In this document: one piece after another, positions 44,586 to 53,255 of the stretch | Layout: every line of letters starts with the position of its first letter | How positions within the stretch are numbered: position 1 is the stretch's first letter | Origin: Acidovorax facilis | GTDB taxonomy: Bacteria > Pseudomonadota > Gammaproteobacteria > Burkholderiales > Burkholderiaceae_C | Assembly: GCF_023913775.1 (NCBI RefSeq) | Contig: NZ_JAMXAX010000002.1 | Span: 1-64,000 of the forward strand | Length of the DNA: 64,000 nt | Reading direction: 5' to 3' | Program-made: the position numbers and the translations under genes | Notes under the pieces: generated by a model | The model's database searches: none | What the model saw: only the letters and a program-made list of their open reading frames with translations | What the model was told of the DNA's origin: nothing

Positions 44586-45865
44586 ATGAATGGACCGACT
44601 CACACCACAGAATCCGCCGCCGCGGGGCGAAAGCTGCATGCCCTGGACAATCTGCGCGCCGCCATGATGTGGCTGGGCATCGTGCTGCATGTCTCGGTCA
44701 TTTACATGAGCCGGCCGTCTCCCCTGCCCTGGCACGACGATTTGTCCACGTCGGTGGCCGACTTGCTGGTGGCGGTGATCCATGCGTTCCGCATGCCCCT
44801 GTTTTTTATCCTGGCCGGTTTTTTTGTGTCGGCACTGGTGCAGCACCGAGGGCTGGCGGGCATGGTGCGCAACCGGCTGCGCCGCCTGGGCCTGCCTTTT
44901 GTGGTGTTCTGGCCGCCCTTGTTGGCGGTCAGCGCCCTGCTGGGCCTGTTGTTCCTGCACCGCATGGCCCATGGCACCTGGGGCGTGGACCGCAGCCTGC
45001 TGCCCCACGGCCCCAACGTACCCAAAGGCCCGCCGACCATGCACCTGTGGTTTCTGTGGATGCTGCTGTGGCTGGCCGTGTTCACGCCTGTGGTGTGGGC
45101 TGCAGCACGTGCGCTGCCCGGCGGCGTACAAAAAGCCCTGGGGCGCTTCACCGCCTGGCTGGGCGGTTCGGCCCTGGGCATTGTGGCGCTCACACTTCCA
45201 CTCGCCTGGATCGGCGCCCACTACGACCACGGAATCGTCACGCCCAGCGGTTCCTTTCTGCCTCCCTTGGCGGAATGGCTCCACAACGGGCTGTTCTACG
45301 GATTCGGGCTGTGCCTGTATACGCAGCGCATGGACTTGATGGTGCGCTACGCAAGGCACTGGCCCGTGCTGGCGGGTCTGGGGCTCGTGTGCTTCCTGAT
45401 CACTGCATTCTTGTCGGAAGTGCTGGCCCAGCCTGAGGCTTCGGCCTTTGCTCTGGTCCTGGTCACCGGTGCCTTCACCGAGATCCTGGCCGAGCCCGTC
45501 TCTGCCACCCGGCACCTGCAGTTCTGGATGGCACTGGCTTACAACGCCGCGTCCTGGTTGTGGAGCTTTGCGCTGATCGGGCTCTTTCTGCGCCACGTCG
45601 GACAGCCCCGTGCCTGGCTCGCCTACCTGGCCGACAGCTCGTACTGGGTGTACCTCGTGCATCTGCCGCTGACGATTGGTTTAGCGCGCTGCTGTATGGG
45701 GTGCCGATTCCCGTCCTGGCCAAGATGGCTCTCAATGTGCTGGCCACCACGGCCCTGTGCCTGGTCAGCTACCACCTGTGCGTGCGATTCACTGCCGTGA
45801 GCCAGTGGCTCAACGGGCGCCGGCACACCCGCAAATCTTTTGGAGACCCTGTTCATGCGACCTGA
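44586..45865 (+). CDS. Acyltransferase-3 family membrane protein, disrupted by a frameshift
   Basis: An integral membrane acyltransferase of the OafA/NolX type with about ten hydrophobic segments (residues about 20-400), starting ATG at 44586. The opening LDNLRAAMMWLGIVLHVSVI and the FRMPLFFILAGFF block fit the family. From about position 45676 the frame changes: the annotated frame goes to Cys/Trp-rich noise and stops at 45800, whereas the frame one base back continues hydrophobic (YGVPIPVLAKMALNVLATTA) to a stop at 45865. One missing base near GATTGG would explain it. The 45865 end overlaps the MFS start by 11 bases, supporting that the gene was intact. May be inactive, or a sequencing error. 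Confidence 0.75.
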
Positions 45866-47207
45866 AATGCCCCATCACCCTTCGCCCCCCCACCCAAAGA
45901 GCGCTCCCCAGGACCCGCGCGCCGCGCTGTTCAAGGACCCCAACTTTCGCTGGATGACGAGCGGCTCCTTCCTGTCCATGCTGGGCGACCAGTTCACGCT
46001 GATTGCACTGCCCTGGCTGGTGCTGCAGATGACGGGCGACACCCTGGTGCTGGGCACCGTGCTGGCCCTCATCAGCGTGCCGCGCGCACTGTTCATCCTG
46101 ATCGGCGGAGCACTGGTAGACCGCCACTCGCCCAAGCAGGTGCTGATGATCACCAAATACATCAACCTGGTGCTGCTGGCCGTGCTGGCGGGGCTGGTGC
46201 TTGCAGGCACCCTGACGCTGTGGATGGTGTATGCGCTGTCGCTGGGCATTGGCCTGGCCACGGCCTTCAGCATTCCTGCTGGCACGGCCATGATGCCGCA
46301 CGTGGTGGCGCGATCGCAGTTGCAGGCCGCCAACGGCATCAGCCTGGGCCTGCGCCAGCTGACCATGTTCCTTGGGCCCCTGCTGGCAGGGCTGCTCATT
46401 GCGCTGTTTGGTGCGGGCGACGCAGTCAAAGAAGTCGCCAGTGCACCGGCCCATGCCAACGCCGCCGGCATCGGCCTGGCCTTTGCGCTGGATGCCCTGA
46501 GCTTTGCGGTGTCCGCCTGGACGCTTTCCAAGGTGCAGACCCATGCAGGCAACTCGACCCCGGCTGCCGCACCCCAGGCGGTGCTGGCGTCGGTGGCGCA
46601 GGGCCTGGTTCACTTCTGGCGCGATGGAGAGCTGCGCACCTGCTTTCTCTACTGGAGCGCCATCGCCCTGTTCATCATGGGCCCCATCCACATCGCCATC
46701 CCCGTGCTGGCCAGCAGCACGCCAGCGCTGGGCGCGGCCGCGTTCGGCACCATGGTGGGCGCCCATGGCGCGGGCACGCTCCTGGGCATGGTGGTGTCGG
46801 GCATGTTGCCGAGGCTGCGTTTTGGCAGCCTCGGCATGACCATCCTGGCGTTCGACGCCATCATCGGTGTACTGTTCATGCCTCTGGGGCTGATCACGGC
46901 CGTGTGGCAGGGCGCAACGCTGATGCTGGTCATCGGCCTGCTCGGCGGCTTCATGCAGGTGAGCGTGTTCACCTGGATCCAGCAACGTGTGCCGCCGGCC
47001 CTGATTGGCCGGGCGATGAGCCTGTTCATGTTCATCTTCATGGGCTTGGCCCCCATCTCCGCAGCCGTCACGGGCTGGGTGATGAAAAGCATCACGCTGA
47101 CCCAGCTGTTTGCGGCCAGCGGAGGTACGCTGGTGGTGCTAGCCGCAATGGCTTTTGTACTGACGCCCATGCGCCGCGTGACGGATGCAGCACCCGCCAC
47201 ACGCTGA
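45855..47207 (+). CDS. MFS transporter, drug-efflux type
   Basis: A 450-residue major facilitator with about 11-12 transmembrane helices. Segments include the first helix pair (FLSMLGDQFTLIALPWLVLQ), the A-like motif region GALVDRHSPKQVLMI between TM2 and TM3, and LGIGLATAFSIPAGTAMMP. ATG 45855 has TGGAG upstream; its coding region overlaps the restored acyltransferase end by 11 bases. It shares the MerR-type promoter at 44547, so an inducible efflux or resistance role is likely. Substrate unknown. A symmetric terminator follows. Confidence 0.9.
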   Translation: MRPEMPHHPSPPHPKSAPQDPRAALFKDPNFRWMTSGSFLSMLGDQFTLIALPWLVLQMTGDTLVLGTVLALISVPRALFILIGGALVDRHSPKQVLMITKYINLVLLAVLAGLVLAGTLTLWMVYALSLGIGLATAFSIPAGTAMMPHVVARSQLQAANGISLGLRQLTMFLGPLLAGLLIALFGAGDAVKEVASAPAHANAAGIGLAFALDALSFAVSAWTLSKVQTHAGNSTPAAAPQAVLASVAQGLVHFWRDGELRTCFLYWSAIALFIMGPIHIAIPVLASSTPALGAAAFGTMVGAHGAGTLLGMVVSGMLPRLRFGSLGMTILAFDAIIGVLFMPLGLITAVWQGATLMLVIGLLGGFMQVSVFTWIQQRVPPALIGRAMSLFMFIFMGLAPISAAVTGWVMKSITLTQLFAASGGTLVVLAAMAFVLTPMRRVTDAAPATR

Positions 47208-47228
47208 GGCTCCCCACGCAAACCCACG

Positions 47229-47261
47229 CAAAAAAGGCTGGACCACTGTCCAGCCTTTTTT
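47229..47261. terminator. Bidirectional terminator between the MFS and nitroreductase genes
   Basis: AAAAAAGGCTGGAC and GTCCAGCCTTTTTT form a stem flanked by an A run and a T run, so it ends transcription from both the MFS gene (plus) and the convergent nitroreductase gene (minus). Confidence 0.88.
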
Positions 47262-47280
47262 GTGCCTTAGGAGGAGATCC

Positions 47281-47943
47281 TCAGACTTCAGTCACGAACT
47301 GCTCGCGGGGGCGGCGCACCTTCTTCAGGTTCACCAGCCAGTCGCCTTCATCGGCGCGGTAACCCAGCGGCAGGATCGACACGCTGCGCAGGCCACGTGC
47401 CCGAAGGCCCAGGATCTCATCGAGCGCGTTGGGGTCAAAGCCTTCCATGGGGGTGGAGTCCACCTCTTCAAACGCAGCGGCGATCAGTGCGGCACTCATG
47501 CCAATGTAGGCTTGGCGGGCTGCGTGCTGGAAGTTCACCTCGGCATCGCGCTGGGGGTAGCTGTTCAGCAGCATCTGGCGGTAGTTTTCCCAGCCTTCGT
47601 TCTTGAAGCCACGCTGGTCATTGGTCAGATCGAACATCATGTTGATGCGGTCGGCCGTGTAGTTGTCCCATGCAGCAAATACCAGCAGGTGCGAGCCGTC
47701 GGTGATCTGGGCCTGGTTCCAGGCGATGGGCTGGATCTTGGCGCGCACAGCGGGATCGGTCACCACGATGATTTCAAAGGGCTGCAGGCCACTGGAGGTG
47801 GGCGCCAGGCGCGCGGCTTCGAGAATGCGCTCCACCTTCTCCTGCGGAACCGCCTTGGTGGGGTTCATCTTCTTGGCGGCATAGCGCCATTGCAGTTTAT
47901 TCAGCAGGGGTTGGGCAAGGGAGGTGTCGTCGATGGGGTTCAT
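47281..47943 (-). CDS. Nitroreductase family protein (NfsB-like)
   Basis: A 220-residue FMN-dependent oxidoreductase of the NfsB/nitroreductase superfamily, reducing nitroaromatics or quinones with NAD(P)H. The FMN-binding N-terminus RYAAKKMNPTK, the EAARLAPTSSGLQPFEIIVV block and ILPLGYRADEGD near the end are typical. It is monocistronic and convergent with the MFS gene. A symmetric site at 48051-48075 lies about 110 bases upstream of the start and could bind a LysR-type regulator. Confidence 0.92.
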   Translation of the reverse strand: MNPIDDTSLAQPLLNKLQWRYAAKKMNPTKAVPQEKVERILEAARLAPTSSGLQPFEIIVVTDPAVRAKIQPIAWNQAQITDGSHLLVFAAWDNYTADRINMMFDLTNDQRGFKNEGWENYRQMLLNSYPQRDAEVNFQHAARQAYIGMSAALIAAAFEEVDSTPMEGFDPNALDEILGLRARGLRSVSILPLGYRADEGDWLVNLKKVRRPREQFVTEV

Positions 47944-48249
47944 GGCAAAAATTCCTGACAGTCAGTAGCGATCGGGTTGGATCTAAAAAATTCGGGATGG
48001 TGGAACTGTAGGGATCCGAATCTCCTTCGGTAAGCCCCGTGAGAGAAAAGGATTGTTCGCAATTGATCAACAATCGCCCCTTGAAAGAGGCGCTGAAGCC
48101 GTTCACCCCGGTCTCTGCGTGTACGAGACCCCGGGGCCTGCAGGATCCGCAGGCTTGCAGGCGTACACTCGTGGCCATGCTTTCTGGCCCACAGCATTGC
48201 GCAGCGCGCGCACTTTCCTCGCGCCAAAACCCCTGGCCGCGCCCCTCCC
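47944..48249. promoter_or_regulatory. Divergent region between nitroreductase and hybrid kinase genes
   Basis: 306 bases without a convincing gene. GATTGTT (48051-48057) and AACAATC (48069-48075) form a perfect 7-base inverted repeat with an 11-base spacer, the geometry of a LysR box (T-N11-A). The remainder is GC-rich and shows no other feature I can support. Confidence 0.45.
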
Positions 48250-50476
48250 ATGAGTGAACCCGACCTGTCGTTTCTGGACCCTGCGGGGCGGCAGCCCGCT
48301 CCCACAGGTCACGCGCCCGGGACTCCCACCCCGCGTGCCACGCCCCCCAGCACAGGAGCCGAGGGCCTGGTGGCTGAGCTGCGCGCCTACCAGGCAGAGC
48401 TGGAGAGCCAGAACAAGGTCCTGCGCTACAGCCAGACCGTGGCGGAAAGCGCCTACGAACGCTTCGAGACCCTGTTTGCCAGTGTGCCGCTGGCCCTCAT
48501 GGTGGTGGACGAACACGACATGGTGGTGCAGGCCAACTCGATGGCGCACCGCTCGTTCCAGCCCACCGAACGCGACCGCCCGCTCACGGCACTGATGCCC
48601 TTTGTGCGCCCGCAGGACGCCCGGCGCGTGCGCGAGGCCTTCGCGCTGGCGCAGGACCTGGGCCGCAGCGAGGTCAAGGAGGTCGTTTTTTCCATCAATG
48701 CAGATACGCCCATCACGGGCGACCTGCACATCGCGCACATTGAGGCCCCGCAAAGCAGTGGTCCCCCCCCTGTCGCAGTTTCTGTGTGCAGTGATCGACC
48801 AAGGCCCACTGCTGGCCGAGCGCCAGGCGCTACAGCACAGCGCCATCACCCTGCAGCAGCGCAACGAACAGATCCGCGCCAGTGAGAAGCGGCTGGAGGC
48901 CATCATCAACTCCGCGCTGGACGCCATCATCTGCGTGGACCAGCACCAGCGCATCACCGTGTTCAACCCTACGGCGGCAGCGCTGTTCCAGTGCAGCGCC
49001 AGCGACGCGCTGGGCAGTACGCTGGACCGCTTTTTGCCCGATGCGGCGCAGGCACTGGCGTTTGCCCAGCTCACCACCCAGGCCCTGCTGGGCGAGATGA
49101 CGGCGTTGACCGCCAGCGGCAAGGAACTGGCCGTGGAAGTGAGCGTGTCGTTCGAGCGCCATGCCGAGGGCGAAACCACCACCGTGTTCGCCCGCGACCT
49201 GACCGGGCGCAAGAAGGCCGAGGCGCACCGCAGCGAGCTGGAAGCGCAGCTGCGCGAGTCACACAAGATGCAGGCCGTGGGCACCATGGCGGGCGGCATT
49301 GCTCACGACTTCAACAACATCCTGGGCGCGATCCTGGGCAATGTCGAACTGGCCAAGGCCGACTGTGCAGCAGGTTCGCCCGTGCTGGAAAGCCTGATGG
49401 AGATCGACAAGGCCGGTCGGCGTGCGCGCGACCTGGTGCGCCAGATCCTCACTTTCAGCCGCAACGAGCCACCGCAGCGCTCCGCAGTGTCGTTGGCCGA
49501 AGTGGTGCACGACACCGAACGCCTGCTGCGCGTCACCCTGCCCCCCGCCATCGAGCTGCACATGCAGTTGCAAGCAGGCCTGCCCCCCGTGCTGGCCGAT
49601 GCCACGCAGGTCGAGCAGGCCCTGCTCAACCTGTGCACCAATGCGGTCCACGCCATCCAGAGCCAAGGCACCGAGCGCGGCAGCATCCATGTGGAAGCCG
49701 CTGCCGTGCAGCCCGACCAGCGCCTGAGCGAGCGGCTGGGCCTGGCCCCCGTGGACTATGTCGCCCTGACCGTGCGCGACAGTGGCCCCGGCATGGACGC
49801 TGCCACGCTGGAACGCATCTTCGAGCCCTTCTTCACCACCAAGCCCGTGGGCCAGGGCACGGGCCTCGGCCTGGCGGTGGTGCACGGCGTGATGCGCACA
49901 CATGAAGGCGGCGTGGACGTGCACAGTGCCCTCGGCCAGGGCAGCCGGTTCACGTTGTACTTTCCGGTCGCCCACAGCGCGGCGCAAAGCACCCTGGATG
50001 CGCAGCCCACTCAAGCGGTGCAGGCCGCACCAGCATCCTCCGCACCCTCGACGCCTCCCGCCACCGATACCCCCGGCAGCGCACCGCGCAAGAAGCACCA
50101 CGTGATGTACGTGGACGATGACCAGGCCCTGGTGTTTCTGGTTCAGCGCCTGCTGCGCCGCCGAGGCTATGAGGTCAGCGGCTACACCGACCCGCACGAG
50201 GCCACGGCCGCGCTGCGCGCTGCCCCGCAGGCCTTTGACCTGCTGGTCACCGACTACAACATGCCCGGCTTCTGTGGAGTGGACCTCGTGCGCGAAGCCC
50301 GCCTGATCCGCCCCGACCTGCCCGTGGCCCTGGCCTCGGGCTACGTCACGGCCGAAATTGAACAGGCTGCGCTGGCCGAAGGCGCACAGGCATTGATCCA
50401 CAAGCCCAACGACGTGGAAGAGCTTTGCGCCACCGTGCAGCGCCTGGTGGGCGGCGACAGCCATGCCGCAGGCTGA
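48250..50476 (+). CDS. PAS-hybrid sensor histidine kinase, frameshifted at a C8 tract
   Basis: A multidomain hybrid kinase split by a frame change. Frame 1 (ATG 48250) holds an N-terminal tail, a short coiled coil and a PAS domain (FASVPLALMVVDEHDMVVQA) and would stop at 48885. Frame 2, open to 50476, continues with a second PAS (IINSALDAIICVDQHQRITV), the H box GGIAHDFNNILGAILGN, N and G boxes (LLNLCTNAVHAI, RDSGPGMD, GTGLGLAVVHG), a Pro/Ala linker and a receiver domain with phospho-acceptor Asp in LLVTDYNMPG. The join is the C8 run at 48763-48770; one C fewer restores a single protein of about 740 residues. No DNA-binding output. It overlaps the pseudouridine synthase start by 14 bases. Confidence 0.82.
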
Positions 50477-51149
50477 AACCAGCGCGCTGGCTGCGGACAC
50501 TGCTGGCCTACCCGCCCCGGTGGCACTGTATGAGGATGCCGACCTGCTCGTGCTCTGCAAGCCCTCAGGCCTGCTGTGCGTACCAGGGCGCGGCCCCGAC
50601 AAGCAAGACTGCCTGAGTGCCCGCGCTCAGCAGCACTGGCCCGGCGCACTCATCGTGCACCGGCTGGACCAGGCCACCTCAGGCCTGGTGCTCATGGCCC
50701 GGCATGCCGAGGCACAACGGCGCCTGAGCCTGGCGTTCGAACAGCGGCAGATTCACAAGCGCTACGTCGCAATCGTGCAAGGCCTGGTGGCAGAACCGCC
50801 CGGCTCCTGGGCAGACATCCATCTGCCCATCGCTGCCGACTGGGAGCGACGCCCCCTGCGCGTGATTGATGCAGAGCACGGCAAGCCCAGCCACACCCGC
50901 TGGCGCCCCCTGGACCACAACACGGCGGCAGGAACCACGCGGGTCGAGCTCGAACCCGTCACTGGCCGCACGCACCAACTGCGCGTGCATCTGGCCGCCC
51001 TGGGCCACCCGATCCTGGGAGACGCGCTGTACGCCAATGCCGCCACCCAGGCCCAGGCGCCACGCCTGCTGCTGCATGCCGGGGAACTGGCCTTGGCCCA
51101 CCCCACCACCGGGCAGGCCATGCGGTGGAAGTTCGCAGCTGATTTTTGA
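50463..51149 (+). CDS. RluA-family pseudouridine synthase
   Basis: A 228-residue RNA pseudouridine synthase of the RluA family. The catalytic Asp lies in IVHRLDQATSGLVLMA, and the closing motifs VELEPVTGRTHQLRVHLAAL and HPILGDALY are complete. There is no S4 domain, which suggests RluA-like modification of 23S rRNA and/or tRNA position 32. The start overlaps the hybrid kinase end by 14 bases. A repeat family 1 fragment lies just after its stop. Confidence 0.92.
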   Translation: MPQAETSALAADTAGLPAPVALYEDADLLVLCKPSGLLCVPGRGPDKQDCLSARAQQHWPGALIVHRLDQATSGLVLMARHAEAQRRLSLAFEQRQIHKRYVAIVQGLVAEPPGSWADIHLPIAADWERRPLRVIDAEHGKPSHTRWRPLDHNTAAGTTRVELEPVTGRTHQLRVHLAALGHPILGDALYANAATQAQAPRLLLHAGELALAHPTTGQAMRWKFAADF

Positions 51150-51210
51150 AGTTATTTGCCACCCAGCGCTTGAAGGGTGTCATTTATAGCTATATATTTA
51201 ATAGCAAACC
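51143..51210. repeat. Degenerate repeat family 1 copy after the RluA-type gene
   Basis: Contains CAGCGCTTGAAGG and TTATAGCTATATATTTAATA, followed by GCAAACC. The same combination (GGCGCTTGATGG ... TAGCTATAACTAATATAGCA) recurs at 57856-57907. It lies between convergent ends of the RluA-type and DUF4902-like genes. Confidence 0.5.
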
Positions 51211-51214
51211 ATAC

Positions 51215-51613
51215 TCAATGACTGGGCAGCAGGGCCGTCACCGAATGGCTCAATTGCTCCTGCCAGGGCAAAGCGTCCACCACCGTGGACAGCAGTTCCA
51301 GGTTCTTATGCCACCCGGTGTCGTTGCCCGTGGAATACACCAGCATCACGTTGCTGCGGGGCTGGCCCAGCCGTGCCCAGGCAAAGGGCCGTTGCGCTGT
51401 CCAGAGACTGATGTGCCAGTCCCAGCCAATGGAAACCACGGGGCAGGACGCGCTCACCCATTCGGTATAGCCGCTGATGGTGGTTTCGCAGCCGCACACG
51501 GCGGTGCGCGGCACCACCAGGTCCAGGTCTACCGCCGACATCAGATGGTGGATGGGCAGGGACAGCAACTCGTCAATCGACAGGCGCAGCAGGCCATCCG
51601 GCGACACCTGCAT
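51215..51613 (-). CDS. DUF4902-like protein next to the LuxR gene
   Basis: A 132-residue soluble protein of unknown function with clear coding character. It has LLRLSIDELLSLPIHHLMSA, ISGYTEWVS, SIGWDWHISL and VMLVYSTGNDTG blocks, which resemble the DUF4902 proteins found beside luxR-luxI pairs in Burkholderiales. The start at 51613 (MQVSPDGLLRL) is chosen because a GGGAG lies upstream; an ATG at 51658 is possible. It reads in the same direction as luxR, about 100 bases downstream of it. The conserved neighbourhood suggests a role in quorum-sensing control; none is proven. Confidence 0.75.
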   Translation of the reverse strand: MQVSPDGLLRLSIDELLSLPIHHLMSAVDLDLVVPRTAVCGCETTISGYTEWVSASCPVVSIGWDWHISLWTAQRPFAWARLGQPRSNVMLVYSTGNDTGWHKNLELLSTVVDALPWQEQLSHSVTALLPSH

Positions 51614-51716
51614 GGCGTTCACGCCCGCTCCCCACAGGCCGCCCAGGTTGCGGCCCATCCCAGCTTGGTGCGGTCTGGCTGTGCGCAAGGGCCTACAGCG
51701 CCCCCGGGCCGCTGCA

Positions 51717-52430
51717 TCAGCCCAGCAACCCCAGCATGGCGGCACGCACGGTGGCAGCCGTCTTGTTGGTGGTTTGCAGTTTGGTCACGGCATTCTTGAC
51801 GTGGAAGTTCACGGTGTTTTCCGACACATCCAGCAGCGAGGAGATGTCGGCAGAGGTCTTGCCGTCGGCGGTCCATTTGAGCACCTCGATTTCTCTGGCC
51901 GTCAGATGCGGCTGCATCTCTTCGGCCTGGCGTGTCGTAAAGATGCGCGACAGGATCAGGTGCGCAATGTGCGCCAGCCAGCGCATCTTCATCTCGCTGT
52001 GGGCAATCTCGTCGGGTGTCAGGGCATCGGACGAACGCGCCAGCGTCAGCATGCCGCGCACCCCGCCCCCGTCAATGCACGATTGCGCCCATCCAAAGCG
52101 CAGGCCAAACGATCGCGCGTCCTCCCAGAAATCCTGGGCCGATGCAAACACGTCGTCTGACCAGACCAGCGGGGTCTGCTTGCGGCACCCATGCTGCACC
52201 GTGGGGTCCACCTGCACATAGCCCTGCTGCACATACCGCTCCTGCCAGGCCGGCGGGTAGTTGTTCAAGAAAATGGTCTTTGGGTTGGACAGGGGCATGG
52301 GTACCCGCAGGCCATAGGCGCAGTACTCAAACCCCAAAGCGTGCGCAGCAAGCTCGATTTTGCAAAAAACCTCTTGCTCAGACTGCGCGCGGTCCATCAC
52401 CCCCAAAAGATCTTCTTGCCAGCTTGTCAT
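51717..52430 (-). CDS. LuxR-type acyl-homoserine lactone-responsive regulator
   Basis: A 237-residue quorum-sensing regulator. The autoinducer domain (residues about 10-160) keeps the ligand-contact pattern W-x-x-x-Y (AWQERYVQQGY), D-P (VDPTVQH), W (LVWSDDVF) and G (GGGVRGML). The helix-turn-helix is at residues about 170-232 (LTAREIEVLKWTADGKTSAD, then SENTVNFHVKNAVTKLQ). The ATG at 52430 follows GGAG; the frame opens further to a TTG at 52496. It is divergent from luxI, with a 20-base lux box between them. Confidence 0.93.
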   Translation of the reverse strand: MTSWQEDLLGVMDRAQSEQEVFCKIELAAHALGFEYCAYGLRVPMPLSNPKTIFLNNYPPAWQERYVQQGYVQVDPTVQHGCRKQTPLVWSDDVFASAQDFWEDARSFGLRFGWAQSCIDGGGVRGMLTLARSSDALTPDEIAHSEMKMRWLAHIAHLILSRIFTTRQAEEMQPHLTAREIEVLKWTADGKTSADISSLLDVSENTVNFHVKNAVTKLQTTNKTAATVRAAMLGLLG

Positions 52431-52576
52431 AGGACTCCAACACCGAGCACCACCCCACAGAGACTGACCATCCGCATGCGAATTACGCACCATCAACCGC
52501 CGTTACGTTTTTCCACATTCTGGCGGCATTGAAGCCCTTTGGCGAGTTGATTTTGAGAGGGACGGGGTCAGGCAAC

Positions 52577-52596
52577 ACCTACCAGAGTTGGTAGTT
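52577..52596. promoter_or_regulatory. lux box
   Basis: ACCTACCAGAGTTGGTAGTT contains a perfect inverted repeat CTACCA-GAGT-TGGTAG (52579-52594). Its 20-base dyad form and position 38 bases upstream of the luxI ATG fit a LuxR-autoinducer binding site that activates luxI and the genes behind it. Confidence 0.82.
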
Positions 52597-52634
52597 ACAA
52601 ATATTTTCGGGTGATTTTCTAATGGGGAAAACTC

Positions 52635-53204
52635 ATGAGGGAATCTCCGATGCGCATCACCTCTGGCTGCTCTGCGGAACTGCGTCCACCACTGATGACC
52701 CGCATGGCCCGGTACCGGCACCGCGTTTTTGTGGAAAAACTGGGCTGGCAGCTGCACTGCCGCGATGCCCTGGAGCTGGACCAGTTCGACCGGGACGACA
52801 CCGTCTACGTCATCGCCCAGAACGAAGACGGCGAGGTCATTGGCACCGCCCGGCTTCTGCCCACCACCCGCCCCTACCTGCTGGCCGAGGTGTTTCCGCA
52901 ACTGCTCAACGGTGCACCGGCCCCCGACGCGCCGGAGGTGTGGGAGCTGTCCCGCTTTGCATCCATGGATTTTTCAGGCCCCACGGGCTCTGCACTCGAC
53001 CAGTTCTCCTCGCCCATCACCACCGGCCTGCTGCAGGCGGCCAGCCGGTGCGCCATGGCACACGGAGCCCAGCGCATGGTCACTGTCTCGCCACTGGGGG
53101 TGGAGCGCCTGCTGCGCCGCACGGGTTTTGAATCGCATCGCCTGGGCCCGCCCACCGTGGTCCAGGGCCATCCGCTTTTTGCCTGCTCCATTCGGTGCAA
53201 GTGA
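52635..53204 (+). CDS. Acyl-homoserine lactone synthase (LuxI family)
   Basis: A 189-residue LuxI-type synthase that makes an N-acyl-homoserine lactone from S-adenosylmethionine and acyl-ACP. All invariant residues are present, numbered from 52635: Arg28, Phe32 and Trp38 (RHRVFVEKLGW), Asp49 and Asp52 (LDQFD), Arg73 (GTARLLP), Glu104 and Arg107 (WELSRF). An internal ATG at 52650 has a better ribosome site (GAGGGA) and gives the usual spacing to the first Arg, so it may be the true start. Divergent from luxR; likely first gene of an operon with cysC, the DHH protein and the sulfotransferase. Confidence 0.93.
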   Translation: MRESPMRITSGCSAELRPPLMTRMARYRHRVFVEKLGWQLHCRDALELDQFDRDDTVYVIAQNEDGEVIGTARLLPTTRPYLLAEVFPQLLNGAPAPDAPEVWELSRFASMDFSGPTGSALDQFSSPITTGLLQAASRCAMAHGAQRMVTVSPLGVERLLRRTGFESHRLGPPTVVQGHPLFACSIRCK

Positions 53205-53255
53205 CAACACGAAACCGCCTGCTGACACGCTCGCCGCCCACAGCCTTTGTCTGAC

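Noticed and set aside
48602-48760. A separate gene starting in frame 2 before the C8 tract
   Set aside because: That part of frame 2 is Arg-rich noise overlapping a real PAS domain in frame 1; the better reading is one gene with a frameshift.
52635-53204. A plain GNAT acetyltransferase
   Set aside because: All LuxI invariant residues (Arg, Phe, Trp, two Asp, Arg, Glu, Arg) occur in correct spacing, and luxR plus a lux box are adjacent.
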